DNA of 64,000 nt from Papio anubis (taxonomy: Eukaryota > Chordata > Mammalia > Primates > Cercopithecidae). Positions 24,270 to 35,822 of the stretch are shown piece after piece. The notes under the pieces are model-generated. The model had not been told where the DNA came from. It made no database searches and saw nothing but the letters and a program-made list of their open reading frames with translations. Each line of letters starts with the position of its first letter. Within the stretch, counting starts at the first letter, position 1. The stretch covers positions 115,662,385 through 115,726,384 of the forward strand of contig NC_044981.1 of NCBI RefSeq assembly GCF_008728515.1, given 5' to 3'. The translations under genes were made by a program, and so were the position numbers.

Positions 24270-26501
24270 GGTTTATTTTGGTTTTCATTTGCTTTTTATC
24301 TTGATGTAAAAAACTGATTATTAATTAGATACCTCCTTTTAAAATATTATTGTTTAATGCTGTACTATTCTAAGCATTGCTTTAGCTGCATGCCACAGAT
24401 TTTGATATTGTGTATTTTAGTTTTGTTCATTTCAAGGTGTTTTTTATTTCTTTGACTACAGATATTTATAAATATGTTGTTTAACTTCCAAATATTTAGG
24501 GAACGTTAAAAGACATCTTTCTGTTGTTTTTTTAATTTAATTCCATTGTGATTAGAAACCATACTTTATGTAGTTTCAATCTTTTAAAATGTATTTAGAA
24601 TTGTATTATGGCATATTTTGGTAAATATTCCATGTGCATTTGAAATGAATACGTATTCTGCTGTTGTTTCCTGAAGTGCTCTATTAATGTCATTTTGGTT
24701 ATGTGGTTTGCTGTTGTTGTTCATATCTTTAAAATTAACAATTTAATGTATTTTGTTCTATTATTGAGGTAGAGATTTTGAAATGTTCAACTATAAGTGT
24801 AGATTTGAAACTTCTCACTTCTGTTTTTTTCTTTATTTTGAAGTTCTGTTACTAGGTCATATACATTTAGAAATCTTATGTCATCTTGATTAATTGAATT
24901 TTATCTTGTAACAGAGTATCCCTCTTTAACTTGGTAATATTCTTTCCTCTGCAGTTTGCATCTCTGATGTTATTTATTGTCTTTCTTTATGTTTTATTAA
25001 TATTTGCATGACATATCTTTTTCAATTCTTTTACTTTGTGTATTTACATTTAAAGCAAGTTTCTTTTAGAGGGCAGTAGTTAAATTTTGCTTAAATTAAA
25101 AAAATTTATTAAATCTAAAAGTTTATGCCTTTCCATTGGAATGTTTAGGCTATTTAGAGTTAATGTACTTATTGATAAAATGTTGATTAAATGCATCATA
25201 TTCCTATTTATTTTCTATTTGGTACATGTGTACCTCCCCTTCCCATTTTCCTGCCTCCTGATGGACTTACTGAGTATTTCTAATGATTCATTTTTCCCCA
25301 TTGTTTTCTCATTAGTTATGCATTTTTTAAGTAGTTGTTGCTCTACAATTTACTATGTAACTCAGCATTGTCTACTTTCAAATAATAATATCACATTTCA
25401 TGTATTGTGTAAGAAATATAAAATACTACACTTTCATTTTATTTTTACAGTATTTTGTGCTACTACTATCATACATTTAACTTAGGCAATAAAGCCCACA
25501 AAAATAATTATGTTTGCTTTCAGTCATCAATTATCCTTTAAAGAGGTTAATAAAATTGAGAAAAAAGTGATTTTTTACATTCACCTATACATTTACCATT
25601 TTCACTGTTATTTATTCCTTTGGGTAGATTTAAATTTTCATGTGCTATCATTTCCTGTTGTTTGAAGAATTTCCTTTAACATTTCTTGAAGTGTCATTCT
25701 GTTAGAGATGAATTCTCTCTGCTTTTGTTTGTCTGAAAAGGTCCTTATTTCAATTTCACTTTTGAAACATTTTTTGCTGAGTGTAAAATTCTATGTGGGC
25801 ATTTTTTCTTTCATTAGAGTAACTATGTCCTCTGTTTTCTTCTGGCATGTATAGTTTTTGATAAGAAGTTCCCTGTATATGTTTTTCTGTATAATATGTC
25901 TTTTTGTCCCCTGGCTACTTTTAAAACTTTCAGTGTTTTAAAAAGTTGGTTATAATGTGCCACTATATGGTTTTCTTCCTGTTCCTTTTATGCTTTTTTA
26001 CTTGAGACTCATTAAATTTTTGGATCTGTAGGTTTTACTTTTCATCAAGTTTGGAAAAGACAGATCATTGTTTCCTCAATTACTTTTCTCCCTTACCATA
26101 TCTGTTTTCTTTTTGGAAATAAATCTAAGTTCACATATGTCAGACTGTTAGATATTGTTCCACATTCCCTGAAGCTCTATTTATTTTTCCATTGAAAAAA
26201 ATCTATGTTACATTTTGTGTAGTTCCTCTTACTAAATCTTCACATTCCCTTATCTTTTCTTCAGCAGTTTCTAATATATTGCCAAATTCATTCAATGTAT
26301 TTCTTTTTAGTTTAGGTGTTTTTAAAATGTCTTTAGAAATTTGGTTTGAGTCTTTTCAAAATAACTCTTCCATTTCTTCCCTCGTAATGTATAGTTTCTT
26401 GTACATTCTTGAATATATGGATTATATTTTTAATAGTCACTCTAATATTCTTATCTGTTAATTCTATCATATGTCTTCTTTCTGGGTCTCTTTTTATTGA
26501 T

Positions 26502-26621
26502 TGATTTTCTCCTATTATGGGTGGTATCTTTCAACTAGTTTGAATGACTGACAATTTTTTATGATTTTCTCCTATTATGGGTGGTATCTTTCAACTAGTT
26601 TGAATGACTGACAATTTTTTA
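26502..26621. repeat. Perfect 60-bp tandem duplication in L1M
   Basis: Copies 26502-26561 and 26562-26621 are identical over all 60 bases, whereas the surrounding L1M is strongly diverged from its family. Identity this high implies a recent duplication. The unit starts 'tgattttctcctattatggg'. Confidence 0.95.
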
Positions 26622-27250
26622 TTAGATGCTAAACCTTGTGTGTTTTACATTATTAGGTGCTGAGTTTCACTGTATCTCTTTAAATAATGTTGGACTTTGT
26701 TTTGGGATTCAGTTATGTTTACTTGCAATCAGATCATTTCAAGCTTGCCTTTAAGGTTTGTTATGGTGGATTCAGAGCAGGTTTTCTTCTTAGATTAATT
26801 TGACCCCGCTACTGAGGCAATATCATTCTGACGAATGCATCTAGTGTCCCCTGTACTAGGAGATCTTTCCATTCTGGCTAGTGGGAACTCACAGTGTTCC
26901 TAGGCCTGTATGAGTTTCAGGGATTGTTTTCTCTACTCCATTCTAGTGATCTTTTTTCTGGTTTCTTTTCTCAAATATGTGTGCTGATCAGTACTTAGCT
27001 AAAGATGTGACAGGCCCCCTCTGTATATCTCTAGTGTTTTCTTTGCAGTTTCTTTTTTTTTTTTTTTTTGTATTTTGCCCTACAAAAGCTAACTTCTCTG
27101 GCTTCCCTTAATTCCAGATTCTACCCTTTCAATTCTACAAGACTGCCAGGTTCTTTTTGGGTTTCCCTCCATGATTTGGAAATTTTTCTGAGGTTATAAG
27201 TGAGGCTACGGAAGTATTTACTTCATAGTCCTCTGTTGACTTTTCTAACA

Positions 27251-27424
27251 TCTAAAAATCATTGTCTTATTCCAACTTCTTGGTTATTTCATGAAGATGG
27301 ATAAACCTAGTCCCTATTACTTTAACGTGGCCAGATGTGGCAGTTCCTATCACATAGTTTTTATATTCACTTTCTAAGTTTATTAACTTATAGCCATAAA
27401 TAAATAAATAAACCTAAACCCCAG
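27251..27424. other. Unassigned sequence with short (AAAT)n
   Basis: Contains AAATAAATAAATAAA near 27397-27412. Nothing else recognised. Confidence 0.4.
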
Positions 27425-27560
27425 TGTCATTGTGTTTAGATTCAAATTCTGGATTTTCCACTAATACCTCTGTGATATTGGGTAAATGAATCTACCTCTC
27501 TAGACCTTAGTATTCTCTTTATGTAAAGGAGGATTTCAGTGTGACCCTTTCTAGATCACT
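27425..27560 (+). repeat. MIR SINE
   Basis: Sense MIR landmarks: 'agattcaaattctggattt', 'tgatattgggtaaatgaat' and 'ctctctagaccttagtatt'. Diverged. Confidence 0.65.
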
Positions 27561-28157
27561 TCCATGGGGTTCTATAGCTTTTTCCAGGCAGAGCCCCCAT
27601 TCGTAGGATGCAAAGTGTACCAGGCTCTAGAAGACACTCCCGAGAGTCAGAGGGGACAGGTTACACAGTGGCTGATTTGGGCACCTCTATAAAAGATACA
27701 GAGCAGACACAAAATAAAGTATTTTGCTTTAATGATCTAGGTAAAGGCCAAACTCTCAGGATCACCACTTGTTATACTTCAGCCCCAGAAGATGATAGTA
27801 ACATCAACATTTATGTGCGTGTCATTTTCCTGGAATGTTGTGGCACACCCTGGCTGTAGTACATGACAGACCTAAAAACACCAGGCTGCTTCAATTAAGA
27901 AAAATAAGTATTTAGCTGGCTAGAGCTTAGGCTGTAAAACTGGAGGAAAACTCTCATCTCAATATGCACATAGTTCTCTAAAATACAACATTTTAATTTC
28001 CTCTGGAGCAATCAACAACCCTGGAGAGGATCACTGAAGTGACAGAGTTAATGTTCAGAAGGGACTGTTCTTTGGGAGGGCTGGGGGAGATATGAAATAA
28101 TTGTCTATGCCCATGGAAGATGGAACATTGTATGAGGTTATCACAGGCCTTAGAACT
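27561..28157. other. Unassigned sequence
   Basis: No gene or repeat recognised. The frame at 27608-27859 (plus) has no domain or start-site support. Confidence 0.4.
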
Positions 28158-28325
28158 AGAGCTAGATTTGAATCTTGGCTCTGTTTCTTTTTAGCTATGT
28201 GACCTTCACTCCCGTACGCCTCAGTTTCCTCATTTGTAATATGAGTATAAAATAGAACTTTCATCACATAGCTGTTATAAAGACTGTATTAATAAGTTAA
28301 TACATAAAAGAATAAAGAAACACAC
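28158..28325 (+). repeat. MIR SINE
   Basis: A well-preserved MIR core: 'gatttgaatcttggctctg', 'agctatgtgaccttcactc' and 'tcagtttcctcatttgtaa', followed by the 3' segment with 'agctgttataaagactgta'. Confidence 0.85.
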
Positions 28326-28429
28326 AAAATAAATTAATACATAAAGTAAGACTTGGAAGAGTAGCTGGTGCACAGGATATTTCAAATGTTCACCATTTAA
28401 TAATTATTTAAAAACTATTGATATCTTTT

Positions 28430-29535
28430 TGTTGTGTCTCTGCCAAGTTTTAGTATCAGAATGATGCTGTTCTCATAGAATAATTTAGAGATGAGTCTCT
28501 CTTCCTCGAGTTTTTTTGAAGGGAATAGTTTCAAAAGGATTGGTACCAGCTCTTCTTCATATGTCTGGTCGAATTTGGCCATGAGTCCATCTGGTCCAGG
28601 GCTTTTGCTGGTTGGTAGGCTTTTTGTTACTGATTAAATTATGGAACTCGTTATTAGTCTGTTCAGGGTTTCAGGTTCTTCCTGGTTCAATCTTGGGAGG
28701 TTGTATATTTCCAAGAATTTATCCATTTCTTCTAGGTTTCTAGTATGTGTGTATGGAGGTTCTTATAATTGTCTCTGAGGGTTTTTTGTATTTCTGTGGG
28801 GTCAGTGGTAATGTCCCCTTTGTCATTTCTGATTGTGTTTCTTCAGATCTTCTCTCTTATTTTCTTTATTAATCTAGCTGGCAGTCTATTAATCTTATTC
28901 TCCCCAAGAACCAACTTTTAGTTTCATTGATCTTTTGTATAGTTTTTTTTTTTTTTAATCTCAATTTCATTCAATTCAGCTCTGATTTTGGTTATTTATT
29001 TTCTTCTGCTAGGTTTGAGATTGGCTTGCTCTTTTCTCATTCCTCTAGGTGTTATTAAAAAGTAAAAAAACAACAGATGCTGGCAAGGCTGTGGAGAAAA
29101 GTAATATTTTACACTGCTGGTGGGAAGGTAAATAAGTTCAGCCATGGTAGAAAATAGTTTGGAGATTTCTCAAATAACTTAAAACAGAGCTACCATTTGA
29201 CTCAGCAACCCCATTGCTGAGTATATACCCAAAGGAATATAAATTTTTCTACCATAAAGACATGCACACATATGTTCTTGCTTATCAGTGGGAGCTAAAC
29301 ATTGAGTACACGTGGACACAAAGGAACAATAGACACTGGGGCCTACTTGAAGGTAGATGGTAAGGGAAGGGTGAATATAGAAAAAGTACTTATTGGGTAC
29401 TACTTATTGGGTACTATGTCACCTGGGTGACAGAATAATCTGTACACCAAACCCCCACAACATGCAATTTACCCATGTAATAAACCTGCACCTGTACCCT
29501 TGAACCTAAAATAAAATCTGGAAAGAAAAAAACAC
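28430..29535 (+). mobile_element. L1 (L1PB/L1MA age) with 5' inversion
   Basis: Two parts of one LINE lie head to head: 28430-29056 is antisense ORF2 (reverse transcriptase region, 'ccatctggtccagggct' 28587), and 29056-29520 is sense ORF2 end plus 3' UTR, finishing 'acccttgaacctaaaataaa' and an A-rich tail. This is the signature of twin priming during plus-strand integration. Within the sense part about 200 bp of ORF2 end is missing near 29278. A 14-bp tandem duplication lies at 29387-29414. Confidence 0.85.
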
Positions 29536-32500
29536 TTATCTTTATGGTTATATATAAAAAGGCTGTTGATATCTTGTTAGGTGGACACTGTGTAACCTCA
29601 GGAAGTAAAGAAGTTTTTCCTTGGTTACATCTGGTTTAGTTTGTTTAACTTTCATTATCTGTACCCCATTCTATAAAGCTTTGTTATCAGCCAAGCTTCC
29701 ATGCTGCAAAATTGAACTCACAAAATAATCTCTCATAATTGCTTAAGATGTTTCTCTTCCCAAGAACATTTACATTTTTAAAGGAAACTCTAGAAGATAC
29801 AAAAGATTCCTAGTTCTTTAATCAATTGCTTTCTCAGACCATTCAATCAGGGCTGATATGTTGCAAAACTTCAAGGGGTGCCATACTTGACAATTAATGA
29901 GGAAAGAATTTCATATCATGGTTTTCACACCTTGCATACTGGAACCTCTGAGATTATGGAGGAGCTAGAGAGAGAACTCAAAGGACTCTCATTTTCTTTT
30001 ACCACCTGTAGGCTTTTTAAAATCTAGTTTCCATATTTTGGACATCTTCTACTTGAAAAAGACAGTTTGAAATCCACAGGGTTATGATAGGATACTTTTT
30101 CAAACCCTGTTTTTTTGTTTGTTTGTTTTTGTTTTTTAAATGAATGGATTGACAGACTACAGGGGAAAGATTTGTTTTACCAGTAGGGCATCCAAATCCC
30201 TTTGACTTTGACTAAACCCCCCTGACTTGGGATAACATGTAAGATTCTTATTATCAAGTAGCCTGTTACTGTTTACAACATACACCTTCATCGCATCATT
30301 GCTGGGTAATCCAATTCTATGAGGTTCGGTGAAAACAAAGTGTCATTGTGTGCTTGATGTGGTGACTGTTGAAACAGCCGAATTTCTCAAATGTTAAAGG
30401 GCTCTTAAATTTTCTATTCACAAATGTGTTTATACAACAAACTTAAAGGGAGGCTGCAAAAAACTTTTTTGATTATGGAAACAAAATAGCAAAATCCCTT
30501 ACATTCTCTCCATCCTCCATCCTCTATTTTTTTTTTTTTTGGCATTCACACAATGTGCATATCTTTGAACATTTAAATATTGTCATTTACTATCAGAACT
30601 GGAAGAGGTCTTACAAAGGCCATCTCAAGCAACCTCCTACCAGGGAAGAGATTTTTCTTCATCATTTGTCATAGAATCCTACATTTAAAAATCTATAAAT
30701 AGGAATATATTGTAAAATGTCTTTAAAACACAGAACGCATCCTATAGAGACTGGCATCTGAAAATTGCTTGAGTTAAGTTACATAAAATGCCTGAGGTAG
30801 TGTAAGGTAAAGGTTGAATCTTCAAGTAAAAGTGACAGGAAATATCAGCAGTGGAAGGATTGCTGGGTGCAAAGAATGCCTATGTTACCAGCTATTTTCT
30901 TCCTGTTAAAAGACTTATTTCCCCTCCTGTGAGTAGATCTGATCCCCACCCAGTTTTTTCAACCAGCCAGTTATGATTACTTCTTCTAATATTTTCTCTG
31001 CTTCACTGGCCTCTAGTCATTACATAAAATCATTAACACCAAACACAGTAAGCCCCATTAATTCACATCTGGGGATGGCTGGGCCAAAGAGCTGAGTAGG
31101 TTGTTGTTTGTGCTTTCAAGGTGAGAAGAGATCAAGAACTAGATGTAATCCCCAAGCCTGATCAACTCTTCAAACAGGTTCAAAAGAGAGTTATATAAAA
31201 GGAATAGTTGGGGTAGTGAATTGGACTGGAGTGTGCATTTGCTTTTGGAATTTTTATTTGTTTGTCTGTCTTGCTAAGTTTTTTTAGTAAGAGTTGCTCT
31301 TTAGGGTTCCTTATTCTTAGATACATAATTTGGTTTAGTCAGAAGGTCCAAATGACTTAGCCAGGGCTGTGTGAGGCCTGTCACGTGGGAAGATGCCCCT
31401 TTGAATTAGACATGGCCCTGGGTTCATCTTAATAAATATGCTCCATGGGATTACCAAGGAAAAAGTAATCCAAAGTCTGAAAAGTCAAGAGAATGAACTA
31501 CATGGATACATGAACTTTGACTATTTTCTTTCTTCACTTTAAACCTCTACCCTACAGTACAGTGGTCTAGGTTACTATTGGTCTTCACTTAAGACAGATC
31601 TCCTCCTTCTGGCACAAGAATGAGGCTATTTGCATAACTCTGAAGGTTGAACTGTATAGTCAACATAGATTAAGTTCATGTTTGTATACAAGGCGCTAAG
31701 GTAATGTGGAGATGATGGAGATGTGGTAATGATGGAGATGGTGGAACTCCTTGTACTACCCTTCCCTGGTTCCTTCCTTCAGACTCATTTCTCTTTCTGA
31801 TCCACCTTTCAGGCACTCCTGTGCTCCCACACATTCTCTTTGTTGTTCTTTGCTTCTATTAGCTTAAGTCAATTATCTTTCACTCTAGGTTTACAAGTGA
31901 GTCTTGCCATGGTTGTCATACTCAGGGTGCTCATGTTTCAGCAATTCTTTGTAGCACTTTTGAAAAAAGATGAGTGTTTTATAAACTGTTAATAGGTATT
32001 CTAAGAGGGATCTATGGTCAAACATGTTTGGCAAAGCTACATTCTACATCTCTCTATATACATATTTTACTATTAAAGGGACTAAAACATATCTCAAACA
32101 AATTTAAGCAACAGCAGAAAGAATAGTTAGGTAATTTCTTGGCTCAGGCAACTGGGAAATCCAGAGATAGAGCTGCCCTCAGGTACTTTGCCAAGAGCCC
32201 AAGGAATGTCATGAGGTCTTCTTTCTGTCTCTTCACTGACATCCTACCACAAAATGTTTTAGCTGTGCTTGTGTCTGTGAATTTTGTAATTTTCTTGTGT
32301 TGATGACTTTCTATCATTCAATGGCATGTTGGTGGCCATGAGGCAGAGAGAAGAGTGTATCACAGAAGTATTAAGTCTAACATCATCTTAGTTTAGTGAC
32401 CTCCTAGATGAAATAGTCTTTTCAACCAGAAAAATGCATGCATAATCTCAGGCTCTTACTTGCCTAATTTGGATTATAGTCTAAACCTGGTATGTGGTCT

Positions 32501-32696
32501 CATAGCCAGCATAACTGGGGTATTATGATTTGCCAGGATTTGTTTCCAAGGCTGTGTCTTGTGACCAGGGCATCAGCTTATTATGACTGGAAAGTTCACG
32601 AAGATCGGATAGAAAAAGGGAAAACTCATCAGGAGAAAGAGGCTATTCTTGACAGAAGTGGGAAAAGGGATGCTGTGCACATAAAAACAACAAATG
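29536..32696. other. Largest stretch without recognised repeats (about 3.2 kb)
   Basis: Apart from T-rich runs (30110-30137 and 30527-30540) and a faint MIR3/L2-like patch near 30595-30650, I recognise no repeat, exon, promoter or RNA gene. Long frames are absent. It would be the natural place to look for conserved non-coding elements. Confidence 0.4.
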
Positions 32697-32875
32697 TCTC
32701 TAAATACTTTTGCATATTGGAATTACCTGGGGAGATTTAAAAAATACTAACATACAAGTTGACCCCCAGTGATTTTGATTTAATTTATCTAGGGTATGGC
32801 CCGGGCAATCAGGTCTTTAAAAGTTCCCCAGATGATTCTAATGTGCAGTAATTGCTGAACGCCCATTGTCTGGTT
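32697..32875 (+). mobile_element. hAT-Charlie MITE (MER5A-like)
   Basis: Order of landmarks: 'ggaattacctggggagatt', 'acccccagtgattttgatt', 'ctagggtatggcccgggca' and 'agttccccagatgattcta'. This is the compact palindromic body of MER5A-type elements. Terminal repeats are decayed and no duplication is confirmed. The end of the chance frame 32492-32740 overlaps it. Confidence 0.75.
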
Positions 32876-33138
32876 GCTTTTCAGGTCATTATTTTACACA
32901 TAACCAAAGATTAATCCTTCTAAATCTCAGTCCTCTGGTCTAAACAAACCTCTGACTTTGAATGAATGCATTCAGGACCACTGAAATTTGATTTCAACTT
33001 CCCTTTCCAATCTCATTCCACTACTATTTTATTTATACCTTGTGCTCCAGCAAATGTGGCATGCTTACTGGTGTCCAAGTATCTGTAAAACACCTGTAGT
33101 TTCCTATGGATAATTTCACATTTTTTTTCAAGTTAGAA

Positions 33139-33343
33139 CAGAGCACTCCAACAGAATTTTTGTTGTTTTTTGTTTTTTTGCAATGATGAAAACGTTCTAC
33201 ACTGTGCAATTTGGTAGCCATTAGCTACATGTGGCTACTGAGCACTTGAAATGGGCTCAATAATATGACTGAATTTTTACTTTTATTTCAGCTCAAGTTA
33301 AATAGTCACATGTGGTTAATGGTAACTTTAACAGAACAGGCAG
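33139..33343 (+). mobile_element. hAT-Charlie MITE (MER20/MER5 group)
   Basis: Starts CAGAGCACTCCAACAGAA and ends ACAGAACAGGCAG, imperfect terminal inverted repeats. Internal 'ttagctacatgtggctact' and 'gagcacttgaaatgggctc' identify the family. It is the same family as 7260-7405 in the opposite orientation. A T/G-rich expansion interrupts its left end (33150-33180). Confidence 0.8.
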
Positions 33344-33479
33344 AATGTCTTATTCTGTGCATCTCAATCAACATTCTGTAAAAATGTTCAAGGTTCATGG
33401 TGTGTAACCCACTGTCCTGAAGATTTCCTGGATGTTTCCAGCTAAGGGACTCCTTTTCTTGTTAATTACTCAGGACTTT

Positions 33480-33797
33480 TTTTTTTTTTTTTGAGACGGA
33501 GTCTTGCTCTGTCACCAGGCTGGAGTGCAGTGGCCTGATCTCGGCTCACTGCAAGCTCCACCTCCCGGGTTCACGCCATTCTCCTGCCTCAGCCTCCCGA
33601 GTAGAGTAGCTGGGATTACAGGCACCCGCCACCGCGCCCATCTAAAGTTTTTTTTTTTTTATTTTTTTTCGGTATTTTTACTAGAGACGGTGATTCACTG
33701 TATTAGCCAGGATGGTCTTGATCTCCTGACTTTGTGATCCGCCTGCCTCAGCCTCCCAAAGTGCTGGGATTACAGGTGTGAGCCACCGTGCCCGGCC
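33480..33797 (-). repeat. AluY with 16-bp target duplication
   Basis: Antisense AluY, showing the Y-type 'ctgcaagctccacctcccgg' and 'ttcacgccattctcctgcc'. Flanks AATTACTCAGGACTTT (33464-33479) and AATTACTGAGGACTTT (33798-33813) differ by one base. The empty site nicks at GACTTT/AA. Two oddities: a GAGTA doubling near 33598-33607 and an expanded internal T-rich linker (33647-33668). This is probably the youngest dated insertion in the window. Confidence 0.96.
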
Positions 33798-33813
33798 AAT
33801 TACTGAGGACTTT

Positions 33814-34376
33814 AATTGGACTATAAACGTGACACTTATCTATACTGCCTCATTGCTTTTCCTATTATTGCCCTTGTCTCCAGCCTTGCATCCCCAAATG
33901 TTAGAAATTTCCTGAAATGAGGAAGTTATTTGAGGGCTGTGTTTAATAAAATCTCAATAAGCATTTGTCAAATAAAAGCAGGCAAAATTGTACCAAGCAT
34001 AAATGTGTACATACTTATGCACTGTAGATGTACAAAGACACATACATTACTGGACAACAGATACATACACATAGAGGTTCATATGTTCAAAAGTGTTGCT
34101 GGTTAGATAGGACGGCACATGTCATGGCTGTGTGAGAGAAACTGGGTCGGTAGAATAGATAGGAGAGGATGACTAATCTGTGAAATGACCACAGGGTGCT
34201 TGCCTAATTTATTTGGCTGGGAGGTAAAAATAATTGTGGCGATCAGAAGTACAAATGATTTTTATTAAAGTAAATGAGGAGGTGTGGCCACTCAGAATAT
34301 ACTCTAAATTCACAGTTCAGGAAAAATTCTGAAATCCGTCCTGATAAAATGGTTACGAATTCATCCTGACTCACAC
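33814..34376. other. Unassigned sequence
   Basis: No repeat family recognised between the AluY and the exon-like frame. Confidence 0.4.
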
Positions 34377-34558
34377 TTTTTTCCAGGATGAATTTATAAA
34401 ATGATGAACTCTCACTTCCTAAATTTTCTGCAGATGCCACTGTTGCTGGAGAAATGTCACTGCTAGAGAATAGAAGACTATTATTCCAAAGGGTATTTGA
34501 GACTGACTGAATCAGGTCTGGAATATTATTGAAATGGTAAGATAAACTCAAGTAGTTT
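34377..34558 (-). other. Exon-like open segment (unproven)
   Basis: A 125-codon minus-strand frame (34243-34620) has a protein-like composition (Ser-rich, mixed charge) rather than the Lys/Phe/Ile bias of nearby chance frames. Inside it a 182-nt segment is bounded by a good acceptor (ctcttcccag, minus strand, just before 34558) and a good donor (gtgtgagt, minus strand, 34369-34376), and stays open throughout. I do not recognise the product. It does not overlap any repeat I can identify. It could still be coincidence, because such pairs occur often in introns. Confidence 0.2.
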
Positions 34559-35607
34559 CTGGGAAGAGAAAAATCCTTTTTAGAAAACATGGTCCCTTCT
34601 GAATTATGGGCAAATGTCATCGACTTGTTTTCAATGAAACTTTATCTACTAACAGCGAGGAGATGGGACAAAGCTCTGAGCTCCCCGCCCCTGGGAGTCC
34701 TGCAGCTGAGGTTTCTTTCCCTTGAGATCGTGGGTAATGGAAACAGCTGAAGTTAGAGGTCATTAACATTTTGAGAACACCGCAAACTGACAGTGTGTTA
34801 TGTTATGACATTTCATCCCAAGACATTTAATCTCTTTTAATTAGTGTTTATGTTGGTAATACTTCACAGTTATTTCCTTTTGCATAAAAATGGAACACTT
34901 GGGCATGTCATTAACATAAGACTGATTTGCTTATTATCCATAGTAATTGTTTCTAGATCTTTTTCTCCTTTCCTTCCTCCTTTCTGCGTTCTCTTCATTG
35001 ATTTTGACCTTTGCTTTCATTTATGCTAGTTTTGAAAACATTTCCCATTTTTTCCTTTGTTGATATTCGACCTAGCCAGTTCGTTGGTTGGGGTTCTCAT
35101 ACCATATTCTTAGTAAACTTTAAGTGTATGGTTTGGAAGAGAGCCCATCTCACCTCTCTGAAAATGCTCATGGCACCCTTGTTGTTGGTTAGAAACAACT
35201 TCTTCTCTGAACGATGTTCCATGGATGACTCAGCTGCATAAAACTTCCCTCTCCCCTGCTTTCCTCCTCTCCTTGGCTTAGGATATTATTGTAAGCTTCT
35301 GGCACCTGCCTTCCTCCTTCCATTTATCTTTCCTTCTTATGTGCCAGGTACAGTACTTTGTCTTCCTTTAAAGTTACTTAAGCTTTTCTTGCCCCAAAAA
35401 CCTCTTCATTAAATCCAGAAATGATGAGTGTTGATTATTTTTACTAGAGAAATTATACATTCCTTTGCATAAAAAAGTAGATGCATATTTTATTCCATGA
35501 ACTAGTAAAAATTCCATGCAATTTTCTTTACTTTTAAATAAATGAACATAATTTTTGTTATAAATCTTTATTTTGCCATGTGATTAAAACCTAATCTCAG
35601 TTTAGGC
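34559..35607. other. Unassigned sequence with one GC-rich patch
   Basis: A short GC-rich patch (about 34660-34720) contains CCCCGCCCC, an Sp1-like box, but there is no CpG island. An AT-rich homeobox-like TTAATTAG occurs near 34838. No gene is recognised. Confidence 0.35.
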
Positions 35608-35822
35608 AGAGTTTCTCAGCCTTGACACTATTGAGATTTGGGGCTGGGTAATTCTTTCGGAAACTGTGTATTATAGAATATTTAGGAGCATCCCTGACCC
35701 ATGTCTGCCAGATACCAGGAGCACCTCCCAGCTGTAACAACCAGACACATCTTCAGAGATTGCCAAATATCTGCTGAGAGGCAAAATAGTTCCCTGTTGA
35801 GAACGGCTAGTCTAGTGGGGCT
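35608..35822. mobile_element. DNA-transposon MITE (hAT-like) with inverted ends
   Basis: Ends 'gtttctcagccttgacac' and 'ctgttgagaacggcta' form imperfect terminal inverted repeats. The body 'gcatccctgacccatgtctg' and 'agattgccaaatatctgct' is a common mammalian MITE. The family name was not settled. Confidence 0.65.

Larger units (their letters stand above)
20920..27250 (-). mobile_element. Long ancient L1M copy, antisense, interrupted once
   Basis: One decayed LINE seems to span about 6 kb on the minus strand. From left to right the plus strand shows antisense 3' UTR (20930-21150), ORF2 C-terminus ('gaaattgctgggtcatag' 21407, 'gctttaatttgcatttccc' 21599), reverse transcriptase ('aacatccttgtcttgttct' 23848), endonuclease-side sequence (24370-25080), and the segment upstream of ORF2 (25640-27060: 'ttcttctggcatgtatag', 'gtgtgctgatcagtactta'). 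Nothing is intact. A block at about 22500-23580 is foreign to this order. All plus-strand frames in this span are shadows. Confidence 0.75.

Noticed and set aside
25087..25485. 132-codon plus-strand frame with hydrophobic, membrane-like composition
   Set aside because: It is the antisense of L1M sequence. T-rich antisense LINE sequence always reads as Leu/Phe/Ile-rich peptide.
34678..34700. CCCCGCCCC Sp1-like box as a promoter for the exon-like frame
   Set aside because: A single GC box without CpG enrichment, TATA or initiator context is not enough to call a promoter.
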